Positions 35,758 to 42,899 of a DNA stretch of 64,000 nucleotides are shown here, piece by piece. This stretch comes from Candidatus Gastranaerophilales bacterium (GTDB lineage: Bacteria > Cyanobacteriota > Vampirovibrionia > Gastranaerophilales > Gastranaerophilaceae), in assembly GCA_944325705.1 (NCBI GenBank), contig CALVBB010000010.1, positions 1 to 64,000 on the forward strand. Reading direction: 5' to 3'. The translations under genes and the position numbers were made by a program. The number at the start of each line of letters is the position of its first letter. The first letter of the stretch is position 1. The notes below the pieces were generated by a model, which was not told the DNA's origin, did no database searches, and saw only the letters and a program-made list of their open reading frames with translations.

Positions 35758-36514
35758 ATGCAAAATGTAATTGTAGAGCGGATTTCGGGGGGGGGGGGCA
35801 CCGAACTTTAAGCCAAATTTCGCTTTTACACTTGCCGAAGTATTGATAACACTGGGAATTATTGGAATTGTCGCAGCAATGACCCTGCCTTTGCTGACAG
35901 CAAAGTATCAGAAAGTAGTGGCAGCAAATCAATTAAAAAGGTTGTATTCAATGCTCTCCAATGCACAATTACGTGCACAAAAAGATTATGGAGATGTTTC
36001 TAATTGGGATTACCCTATAGTTGATGAAAACCTTAATCGAGTAATTAGTAACGACGATTTTTTAAAAAAGTATTATTTACCCTATTTAAAAACTTCTAAA
36101 GTAAATGAAAAGGTTGTTAATTTGTATAAAGTTACAAATTTCAACGGACAGGATGTCGGGTATGATAATAATTTGATATCCAGGGGAAGTTTCTTCAGAT
36201 TATCTGACGGTACCTGCATAACACTTGCCAGTAATAATCAGTACGTTATATTAAGTGCGGATTTGAACTGTGAAAAATTACCCAACAGGTTAGGACGTGA
36301 TGTGTTTGATGTAGGTGTTCTCTATACAGGGAGTCGTCAGTTTGCTAAATTATCAGTCCCATGGATAAGTGATATATATAGTAAAGACACTGTGGACAGG
36401 GATTTTGCTATTGAGAGATGCAAAAATTTCAGTTATATAGTCGGAACTCCGGAATGGTGTTTTACCTTATTTGTTTATGATGGTTGGCAGTTTAAGGAGG
36501 ATTATCCATGGTAA
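35758..36514 (+). CDS. prepilin-like protein with a poly-G tract; out of frame as sequenced (candidate phase-variable gene)
   Basis: AAAGGAG leads into an ATG at 35758 that encodes MQNVIVERIS and then meets a 12-G tract (35787-35798). With G12 the frame ends within five codons after the tract (TEL, stop). The adjacent frame is open from the tract to 36514 and encodes PNFAFTLAEVLITLGIIG, a prepilin leader with the expected Ala before Phe, then a 200-residue soluble pilin-like domain. The span is 3n+1 bases, so G11 (or G14) yields a continuous 251-codon prepilin. The plan is the same as in the gene at 3134-4259: MQN start, about ten codons, G12, prepilin. A TTG start at 35843 would lose the leader peptide. 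Sequencing error or pseudogene cannot be excluded. Confidence 0.7.
35787..35798 (+). repeat. 12-G homopolymer in the prepilin leader
   Basis: Twelve G in the coding strand, ten codons after the start. Equal in length and position to the tract at 4215-4226, and likely hypermutable by strand slippage. Confidence 0.85.
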
Positions 36515-36575
36515 AGCCAGATTAAGTGTAAATTTATCATTATTTAGTTTTGTAAAACCCTGACTGTCAGGGGAC

Positions 36576-36604
36576 TTGAAGTGTTTGTTAATTTATGTTA
36601 CAAT
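36576..36604 (+). promoter_or_regulatory. promoter of the NAGPA-type gene with a 150-base leader
   Basis: TTGAAG, 17 bases, TACAAT. Transcription would begin near 36611, leaving about 155 bases of leader before the ATG at 36769. The leader has a GAGTG/CACTC hairpin around 36697-36721 but no riboswitch class that I recognise. A CCCTGA/TCAGGG hairpin (36558-36572) just upstream may end the prepilin transcript. Confidence 0.6.
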
Positions 36605-36768
36605 AGTAGTAGGAAGTCCCTGTAAAAAGGTTTGCGCTGTTGAAAAAACTTTATGGTTATAAGGAAACTTTCAAACGGGTAAAACGCAGGTTTCTGATGA
36701 GTGTTATTCCCCACCCCACTCTTTAATCAAAAAGGTATCCGGTTACTTTTAGGTTATGAGGTGACGTT

Positions 36769-38049
36769 ATGGATACGCTATTTGACATGCCAGAATTCAG
36801 AAGATTGGTCAACTTTGCTTTGAGTGCAGCGATTATAGGAGTATTTGTGTTTGCGCAGAGCCTGTTTTTTAATTCGCCTATTTTTGCCGACGATATGCAG
36901 GTTGCCCATGCTCCTGTACCTGCTTTAGGAATTGACACTGAGCAGCTTAAAGAGCATTTTTTGAATGAATATTCTATGGAAACACGTGCAAAAAATTTTG
37001 ATGAAGATATTAAGAAAAAATACCCGAATTCACTTATTAGTACAGTAGCAGATGGGGTAAAGCATATTAAACTCACAAAATATTACAGCGGCAGACCTGT
37101 CAGGATTAATGTAGTTGAGATGGATTTGAAGCTTGCCGGGGACTTTGAGCTAAAACCAGCGCTTTCTTCATCTTCAAACAACCTGAAAAGCCGTAGAACT
37201 ATTACGACTATTGCTAAAAATACCAATTCAATTGTTGCCTTGAACGGAACCTATTTTAAACCGCAGAACGGTGTTCCGCTCGGAACGTTAATGATTGATG
37301 AGAAAATGTATACGGGGCCTGTTTATGACAGGGTTGCTCTCGGAATATTCTCAGACGGCGGCAAAACACGATTTGATCTCGCAAGAGTGCAACTGAATGC
37401 CTCGGTTGAGGGTTCCGGAAATGTTGTAAAGGTTAATAATATTAACCAGCCGAGAATGCTTTCTACACATGTTATCGTTTATACACCGGAGTGGGGCAAA
37501 ACTTCCCCCTACGCTCCTAAATACGGGATGGGGCTCCAGGTTGAGGACGGTATAATTACTAAAGCTTCAGCAAATCCGATTGCAATTCCTTCAAACGGAT
37601 ACGTAATCTCTGGCCCTAAATCTTTGCTGCAGCCCTTGTTAAAAGATAAAAACATAAAGCTTGATATAAGTACAACTCCGGATTGGAAAGGGGTTACTCA
37701 TATTATAAGCGGGGGGCCGTATCTAGTTAAAAACGGTGAAGTTTTTGTAGATATGACAGCGCAGAAACTTTCAGCAATCGGAGGACGCAATCCGCGCAGT
37801 GCAATTGGTTATACTGATGATAACCGTTTAATTCTTGTCGCGGTTGACGGCAGAGAAGGAAGTTCAATCGGCATGACTTTGATGGAGCTTGCTAACTTTA
37901 TGAAATCTGCGGGCTGTGCCGGTGCAATAAACCTTGACGGCGGAGGGTCAACTGTTATGTATGTTAACGGGAAAGTCGTAAATAAACCGCAGGTTTACGG
38001 CGGAATCCCTATCTCAAATGCTGTTGTTATATCTAAAAAGATAAATTAA
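36769..38049 (+). CDS. secreted NAGPA-type phosphodiester glycosidase domain protein
   Basis: This 426-residue protein has an N-terminal membrane helix or signal anchor (FALSAAIIGVFVFAQSLFF) and a C-terminal phosphodiester glycosidase (NAGPA/DUF2233) domain from about 150. Visible family motifs are VALNGTYFKPQNGVPLG, SGGPYLVKNG, GGRNPRSAIGYTDDNRLILV and INLDGGGSTVMYVNG. Bacterial members act outside the cytoplasm on phosphodiester-linked sugars or cell-wall exopolysaccharide. It has its own promoter. The stop overlaps the convergent GNAT gene by four bases. Confidence 0.85.
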   Translation: MDTLFDMPEFRRLVNFALSAAIIGVFVFAQSLFFNSPIFADDMQVAHAPVPALGIDTEQLKEHFLNEYSMETRAKNFDEDIKKKYPNSLISTVADGVKHIKLTKYYSGRPVRINVVEMDLKLAGDFELKPALSSSSNNLKSRRTITTIAKNTNSIVALNGTYFKPQNGVPLGTLMIDEKMYTGPVYDRVALGIFSDGGKTRFDLARVQLNASVEGSGNVVKVNNINQPRMLSTHVIVYTPEWGKTSPYAPKYGMGLQVEDGIITKASANPIAIPSNGYVISGPKSLLQPLLKDKNIKLDISTTPDWKGVTHIISGGPYLVKNGEVFVDMTAQKLSAIGGRNPRSAIGYTDDNRLILVAVDGREGSSIGMTLMELANFMKSAGCAGAINLDGGGSTVMYVNGKVVNKPQVYGGIPISNAVVISKKIN

Positions 38050-38606
38050 TCATTTGTCCAGATAAAAATGTTACGGATACTGTTTTGACGCTTAAATCCC
38101 AACTTTTCATAGAATCTTATGCCGGAGCTGGAGGAATTCAGCTCTATTTTTTTATAGGTTTCTTTCAGGTAGTTAACTATGGCCGTACCTATATTTTTTA
38201 TATGCTGGTATCTTGATGAATGCGTGTACTGCGGTCGTACCTGCAAATTTTTAAGTTCTATCCCGCTTGGCTCGGTTTTTGAAAGTGAAATTTCCGCAAC
38301 ACCCAGAATATCATCGGCGTTCAGGTTCTGAAAATTCTCCCCCTGTTTTGTAAGAGCTAATAACTGGATATTTCCTGCTTTTCCCCGTAGAAATGCTGAA
38401 TTTGCATGTATATAAACGTTATTAGCAAGAGTATCTCCTCCGAAATTTCTGGCGGTATCCTCAAGGGCATTTAAATCATTTATATCAAGCGGGTTTAGCT
38501 CTACAAGGTTTGCTTCTGCCGGTTTGTAAGATTTATGATTATACGAATATACTTTTACGGGCATTTTGCGAATAAAGTTTGCACCGAACGAGATTTGAGT
38601 TTCCAT
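38046..38606 (-). CDS. GNAT-type acetyltransferase-like protein
   Basis: This 186-residue protein has GNAT features in its second half: LKNLQVRPQYTHSSRYQHIG-type central strand and acetyl-CoA loop region, IGTAIVNYLKETYKKIELNS, and the C-terminal RFYEKLGFKRQN. The N-terminus METQISFGANFIRKMPVK shows the strand plus F-G motif common to several lineage-specific proteins here. The substrate is unknown. The RBS is weak. Confidence 0.65.
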   Translation of the reverse strand: METQISFGANFIRKMPVKVYSYNHKSYKPAEANLVELNPLDINDLNALEDTARNFGGDTLANNVYIHANSAFLRGKAGNIQLLALTKQGENFQNLNADDILGVAEISLSKTEPSGIELKNLQVRPQYTHSSRYQHIKNIGTAIVNYLKETYKKIELNSSSSGIRFYEKLGFKRQNSIRNIFIWTND

Positions 38607-38641
38607 TTGTAAAACTTAAAATCCCGTAAAAAAAATTTTTG

Positions 38642-39055
38642 CTATCTGAGATTTTCTTTTATAATCTCTGAAACCCACGGGAAGTAGCTGTATTTTCCCA
38701 TAAATGCAAATACTGCCAGATAAAGGATTACTGCGTAAACGATTGTTTGTATAATTGAATACCCGAAAAATACAGGCGCATTTGTCCAGAATACAAGTTG
38801 GGCTACGAGTTTGTTAATTAAAGGTACATAACTCAGCATGTTTATAATAATTCCGATAAGCAGCGAAATCACAACGTAAGCAATAGACAGAAATATAGAT
38901 TGATAAATATGATACATTGTAAATAAACGAGGTCTGGCTTTGGTAATCAGACCGAGAATTAGCCAGATAAATCCAATCATTCCCATTGTAGGATAAGTCA
39001 GAGCCGTAACGATTCTTTCTATCATATAGGGATTTTCATTATTATTTGAATACAT
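38642..39055 (-). CDS. Tic20-like small membrane protein
   Basis: This 137-residue protein has four hydrophobic helices: IGFIWLILGLIT, IFLSIAYVVISLLIGIIIN, FFGYSIIQTIVYAV and LYLAVFAFMGKY. The pattern TMYHIYQSIFLSIAY after the first helix, with FMGKYSYFPWVSEII at the end, resembles the cyanobacterial Tic20/Ycf60 family (FNTMQAILLDI and ISxAV ends). I judge this likely but not certain. It starts at the stop of the TPR gene, so the two are co-transcribed. Confidence 0.5.
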   Translation of the reverse strand: MYSNNNENPYMIERIVTALTYPTMGMIGFIWLILGLITKARPRLFTMYHIYQSIFLSIAYVVISLLIGIIINMLSYVPLINKLVAQLVFWTNAPVFFGYSIIQTIVYAVILYLAVFAFMGKYSYFPWVSEIIKENLR

Positions 39056-40137
39056 TATGCTTCCTGTCCTACATCGCCTTTGCGTTTTCTGTCAATATAC
39101 TCATCAAGCACCTGATAGTAAACGAGTTTATGCTCATCATTATCAGGCTCAATTTTAATAGATGAACGGTACGATGCAATAGCCATTTCAATATCACCCT
39201 GCAGGTAATGTGCGTTGCCTAAAAGCATATATGTTTCTGCATTATTAGGGGCAAAGCGCAGAATTTTTTTGTATTCAGCCATAGCATCATCAAGTCTGTT
39301 CATGTTGGTATACAGGTTGCCGAGAAGCTCATAAGCGTTTGGTTCTTTAGGAAATATATCAATTGCTTTTTTATACATTTCAATTGCCATATCGTATTCG
39401 CCAAATTCAGAAAGTGAAATTGCATAGCAAATATACGCTCTGTAATTGTCGCCTTCCATAGTAAGAGCTTTTTCAAAGTATGAATAAGCTTCCTCTCGTT
39501 TATTCATAAGCGTATAAGTGTTACCGATACAGATGGCAACGACTTTATTGTCGATGTTTAGAGTGAAAACTCTTTTATAAAGGTCTAAAGCTCTTTCGTA
39601 ATCGAAAAGTTTAAAGCATACATTACCCATATCAACAAGTGCTGTCAGGTTCTCTGGATCAAGCGAGAGCGCTTTTTCATAGTAAGCTTTTGATTCGATA
39701 TAATCTTCGTTATCATAATACAGCAGCGCAATTGCATTATAAATTTCCGGATTAAATGAATTTAAATCAATTGCACGGTTGTAATAAAAAAGAGCCTTCG
39801 GAAAGTTTTTCCATTCAGCAAAAACGTTTCCGATATTGTAGTAAATCAAATAGTTTTTCGGGTTAATCTCAAGTGCTCTGTTGTAGTATGAGAGAGATTT
39901 TCTGAAATCTTTTTCATAAAACCACATAGTACCCATTCCGACAAGCGCCTGAACGTCATTCGGGTTAATTGAGAGTATGCTGTCCAGAACGGACATAACC
40001 TTGTCATAATCCTGCATTTGCAGGTATAAACGTGACAGTTTGTGGTAAATTTCCGTATTTTTCGGATCTTTAGCCATTTCCAAAACTGTTTCGTTAATTT
40101 GTTTTTCTAATTCCTGTTTGTTTTCAATATTTTCCAT
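39055..40137 (-). CDS. tetratricopeptide-repeat protein
   Basis: This 360-residue protein consists almost entirely of TPR units, about nine to ten in tandem from residue 20. Examples are IYYNIGNVFAEWKNFPKALF and AYELLGNLYTNMNRLDDAMA. There is no signal peptide, so it is cytoplasmic and most probably a protein-binding scaffold. A canonical promoter (TTTACA, 17 bases, TATAAT) ends only ten bases from the ATG, so translation may be nearly leaderless. It is followed immediately by the Tic20-like gene. Confidence 0.88.
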   Translation of the reverse strand: MENIENKQELEKQINETVLEMAKDPKNTEIYHKLSRLYLQMQDYDKVMSVLDSILSINPNDVQALVGMGTMWFYEKDFRKSLSYYNRALEINPKNYLIYYNIGNVFAEWKNFPKALFYYNRAIDLNSFNPEIYNAIALLYYDNEDYIESKAYYEKALSLDPENLTALVDMGNVCFKLFDYERALDLYKRVFTLNIDNKVVAICIGNTYTLMNKREEAYSYFEKALTMEGDNYRAYICYAISLSEFGEYDMAIEMYKKAIDIFPKEPNAYELLGNLYTNMNRLDDAMAEYKKILRFAPNNAETYMLLGNAHYLQGDIEMAIASYRSSIKIEPDNDEHKLVYYQVLDEYIDRKRKGDVGQEA

Positions 40138-40144
40138 AAGATTT

Positions 40145-40173
40145 ATTATAGACTTCTATTTTGAATTTGTAAA
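40145..40173 (-). promoter_or_regulatory. promoter of the TPR gene
   Basis: TTTACA, 17 bases, TATAAT on the minus strand, very close to the start codon at 40137. Confidence 0.75.
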
Positions 40174-40199
40174 GTTATTGCAATATGTAAAGATTTATT

Positions 40200-40440
40200 T
40201 GAGAGTGGGGATATTGTCGTTAAGTGCGACAAAAAGTGAAGGGGGAAGAGTTAATGGGTACACATGAGGGTAGGGTGCCGAAGGCGGGAGAGGGGGCGGT
40301 AAAGTTGAACGGGTGAATGGTTGAAGGGTTGATTGGTTTAACAAAACCCTCCGGTGCTGCGCACCATTTTGCTTTTGAATTACCCCACCTCGAAATCGGA
40401 GATTTCGGTCCCCCCTCAAGGGGAGGACAAATGAAACAGC
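40200..40440. repeat. dispersed GC-richer intergenic repeat with hairpins
   Basis: There is no convincing gene between 40174 and 40522. The stretch holds GAAGGGTT, AACAAAACCCTCC, and the hairpins GGTGC/GCACC (40353-40365), CGAAATC/GATTTCG (40391-40407) and CCCCT/AGGGG (40412-40424). The order matches the repeat at 3950-4060, and part of it matches 30-50. G-rich tracts at 40236-40290 give it a base composition unlike its neighbours. Confidence 0.5.
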
Positions 40441-40522
40441 AGGTAGGATTAGTAAATAAGACCTACGTGCTGATTGTTTACAATTTTTAGGTGTCAATTT
40501 ATACTTGCCCGACCAAAAGACT

Positions 40523-40921
40523 TTAATTATTATAAGCGGAATACTCTTTTGAAACTTCTCTCCATTCGCTTTCCGGAATACTGAATGCGTTGTTCCAGAA
40601 TTTTTCAATAGCGTAGGTTTCCCGCTCATCCCTGTGAAGAATGTGAACAACCACATCCCCGTAATCAAGAAGGTTCCATCTGTTTTTTAAATCATTTTCT
40701 ACCCTGTTCGGGAGGCGCTCAAAAAGTTCTTTAATCCTTTCTTTAACACTTTCCATTAAAGCTTTTACCTGCGGAGTAGAATCTCCGGTAACTATTACAA
40801 AATAATCGGCAAGCGATGATACATGGCTGATATTCAATATTGCAATATCTTTCCCGAGTTTGTCATCAAGGGTTCCCGCTATAACGCAGGCGAGTTTGTG
40901 TGAGTCAATTTCTTTTGTCAT
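40523..40921 (-). CDS. rsfS: ribosomal silencing factor RsfS
   Basis: This 132-residue protein matches the RsfS/DUF143 family, which binds ribosomal protein L14 and blocks subunit joining. Signatures are HVSSLADYFVIVTGDSTPQVKA and the C-terminal WNLLDYGDVVVHILHRDERETYAIEKFW. The length is typical. It follows rpiB on the same strand after that gene's terminator. Confidence 0.94.
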   Translation of the reverse strand: MTKEIDSHKLACVIAGTLDDKLGKDIAILNISHVSSLADYFVIVTGDSTPQVKALMESVKERIKELFERLPNRVENDLKNRWNLLDYGDVVVHILHRDERETYAIEKFWNNAFSIPESEWREVSKEYSAYNN

Positions 40922-40957
40922 ATTATTTCCTTTATTATGAAAAAATTATAGCAAAAA

Positions 40958-40985
40958 GAGTTCCCGCCGGCAATAGCGGGAACTC
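40958..40985 (-). terminator. terminator of rpiB
   Basis: GAGTTCCCGC pairs with GCGGGAACTC. On the minus strand it is followed by TTTTTGC. Confidence 0.85.
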
Positions 40986-40991
40986 TTTAAA

Positions 40992-41426
40992 TTATTCTAT
41001 TAAATCAACCCTGCGTTTGTGTCTGCCGCCTTCAAAGCCTGTTTTCAGCCAGATGTCAACAATATCAAGCGCAAGGTGCGCCCCGATAACACGTTCACCA
41101 AGACATAGAACATTTGCGTTGTTATGAGCCCTAGAAACACGTGCCGAATATGTGTCTCCGCAAAGTGCAGCTCTTATACCGTGAACTTTATTTGCAGCAA
41201 TAGACATGCCAATCCCTGTGCCGCAAACCAGAATCCCTCTATTCGCCTTGCCGCTGATAACCCTTTCACAAACCTCTTTTGCAATATTCGGGTAATCGCA
41301 GGATTCTTTAGTATGTGTGCCAACGTCAACATAAGGAATATTACGCGACTTTAAATATTCAATAATATTTTCTTTGTATTCAAACCCGCCATGATCCGAC
41401 CCGATTGCAACTTTTAAATCTTCCAT
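40992..41426 (-). CDS. rpiB: ribose 5-phosphate isomerase B
   Basis: This 144-residue RpiB interconverts ribose 5-phosphate and ribulose 5-phosphate. Family motifs are VAIGSDHGGFEYKE at the N-terminus, CGTGIGMSIAANKV (active-site Cys region) and SRAHNNANVLCLGERVIG. I use the ATG at 41426 because GAGGTG lies seven bases ahead; the longer frame runs back over the promoter. Confidence 0.95.
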   Translation of the reverse strand: MEDLKVAIGSDHGGFEYKENIIEYLKSRNIPYVDVGTHTKESCDYPNIAKEVCERVISGKANRGILVCGTGIGMSIAANKVHGIRAALCGDTYSARVSRAHNNANVLCLGERVIGAHLALDIVDIWLKTGFEGGRHKRRVDLIE

Positions 41427-41457
41427 AATAAACACCTCTTTCATTTTGTTTATATTA

Positions 41458-41486
41458 ATTATACTACTTTTTAACCCTCTTGCCAA
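41458..41486 (-). promoter_or_regulatory. promoter of rpiB
   Basis: TTGGCA, 17 bases, TATAAT on the minus strand: a near-consensus sigma70-type promoter. Confidence 0.85.
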
Positions 41487-41518
41487 CAAAATGAAAGAAG
41501 TTTGTTACAAAAGGCATA

Positions 41519-41542
41519 AAAAAACTCCCCGAAGGGAGTTTT
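41519..41542. terminator. bidirectional terminator
   Basis: AAAACTCCC pairs with GGGAGTTTT, flanked by A and T runs. It ends the gene at 41543-42760 on the minus strand. Confidence 0.85.
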
Positions 41543-42760
41543 TTAAATCCAAGGCTGTCTGCTGCCTATAAATGGTTTATTATTTAGATTGTTTGCTCTT
41601 GCTGCTTGTGTATTGTTCTGAGGGTTTGTTGATGATGGCTTAGCTTGTGCTGCATTAATTTCAGCTTCTATGCTTTGTTTAGTTCGCAAAAAACTTGTAT
41701 CATCGACCAGCATTATACCAAGTGATAATGTATTTAATTGATTTAATAATTTAATCTTAGTTGCGTCATCAAGGTTAGAATTTTGAATACTGTCAGCCAG
41801 TTCTGTTATTTCCATCTTTCTTTCAGGTGTAAGCGCACGGTTGGTGCTTACTGTGCTCATTATTGTGTCGACCGGATTCTCTGATTCGGCAGAACCCCCG
41901 AGGCCAGAAGTGTTTCCTGCAACCGCATTCTGGCTGCTTATTTGAGCATCTGTTTTTAAGCCGCTGCCATAGCCGCCCTGATTTGAATACTGGACAAGCT
42001 CGCCGTTGTCGTATGTATACTGGTTACCCTGGCTAATTGATTGTCCGTTTTTGGATGTGCAGGTGTATACAGGTTTGCCGTCTGCAGTTTTGCCGGTCAA
42101 CTGGTATGTATAAGTGTTGCCCTGTGCGTTTTCAGTTGTATCAGTTATTGTAAATTCTTGTGGCGGACCGCCTGCGGTGCCTGCCTTTGTTACTGTTACC
42201 TGTCCGGCTGCACCGGTAATATTTCGTGTTCTGCCGCTGGCATCCCTGCAGACAAGTCCAGTTTGACCGAAATCTTTATACGGATCAGTCTGAACATTTT
42301 CCGGTTGTTGAGCATCACCATCTGGTGTTGGTGGAGAAGTCGGTGTAGGTGTTTCTGTCGGTTTATCCGGTTGTGGTGTTGACATATCCTGAATCCGTTT
42401 CTGTAATTTTTCAATCTCGTCTTGAAGTTTTGACATTTGATCATTATTAGTTACAGGAGGGCCGCCGGCTTCTCCGTTATCATCTTTTTTGAATAAGGAG
42501 AGAATCCCGCCGAGTAAGGTCGAACCAACACCGAGACCCATTAACCACTTCATGCCTTTGCTCATTCCGCCGCCGTCGCAGCAGGATGTTGAGGTGTAGT
42601 TCAGTGCACTGTCGTAGTACCCGCCGTATGCTCCGCCAAAAAAGTTGTTCTGAACGTAAGTTGTGTTCTTACTTACGCCTCTGAACCCCATCCACTGTCC
42701 CGGTCGGAATGGCTGGCGTCCTACTGAACTTAAATTTGCTCTCGGTTGCATGTAAACCAT
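41543..42760 (-). CDS. 405-aa Gly/Pro-rich structural-type protein, VQNNF family member 1
   Basis: The first 95 residues carry a pattern shared with the adjacent gene (42900-44078): Trp-x-GFRG, TTYVQNNFFGG, a Cys-Cys cluster (STSCCDGGG), then a hydrophobic glycine-zipper (MGLGVGSTLLGGILSLF) ending in lysines. A short coiled coil (about 105-125) and a Pro/Thr-rich linker follow (TPTPTSPPTP). Then comes a beta-rich region with repeated Gly/Thr/Gln and a final helical region. No signal peptide is visible before the zipper. Together this suggests a membrane-anchored or assembled surface protein. It has the shared promoter element and a good RBS (GGAG). Confidence 0.7.
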   Translation of the reverse strand: MVYMQPRANLSSVGRQPFRPGQWMGFRGVSKNTTYVQNNFFGGAYGGYYDSALNYTSTSCCDGGGMSKGMKWLMGLGVGSTLLGGILSLFKKDDNGEAGGPPVTNNDQMSKLQDEIEKLQKRIQDMSTPQPDKPTETPTPTSPPTPDGDAQQPENVQTDPYKDFGQTGLVCRDASGRTRNITGAAGQVTVTKAGTAGGPPQEFTITDTTENAQGNTYTYQLTGKTADGKPVYTCTSKNGQSISQGNQYTYDNGELVQYSNQGGYGSGLKTDAQISSQNAVAGNTSGLGGSAESENPVDTIMSTVSTNRALTPERKMEITELADSIQNSNLDDATKIKLLNQLNTLSLGIMLVDDTSFLRTKQSIEAEINAAQAKPSSTNPQNNTQAARANNLNNKPFIGSRQPWI

Positions 42761-42788
42761 ATACTCTCTCCGTAGTTTTACTCTCTTA

Positions 42789-42821
42789 TATATATAAAGT
42801 ATATAACTGTTCAGAAATTGC
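42789..42821 (-). promoter_or_regulatory. shared promoter element, copy 5 (VQNNF gene 1)
   Basis: GCAATT, 12 bases, TATACTTTATATATA, then AAGAGAG on the minus strand. An exact match to copies 1 and 2 in the core. Confidence 0.8.
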
Positions 42822-42869
42822 CTGTTTATAATAAAATGCGTTACATTTCTTTACAATTGTGTTAATTTA

Positions 42870-42896
42870 AAAGCGCCGTGTAAGGCGCTTTCTTTA
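42870..42896 (-). terminator. terminator of VQNNF gene 2
   Basis: AAAGCGCC pairs with GGCGCTTT. It lies just after the stop of the gene at 42900-44078 on the minus strand, followed by TTAAATT. Confidence 0.7.
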
Positions 42897-42899
42897 GTC

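Noticed and set aside
36695-36725. CTGATGAG followed by a GAGTG/CACTC stem, as in a hammerhead ribozyme core
   Set aside because: The required GAAA after the stem is absent and no third stem or cleavage site is present.
36769-36840. c-di-AMP or c-di-GMP riboswitch ahead of the NAGPA-type gene
   Set aside because: None of the conserved core segments of those classes could be found in the leader.
40195-40668. A 157-residue open frame on the minus strand
   Set aside because: Half of it overlaps rsfS in another frame, and the rest is translated from the dispersed repeat region; the Pro/Leu-rich tail is not protein-like.
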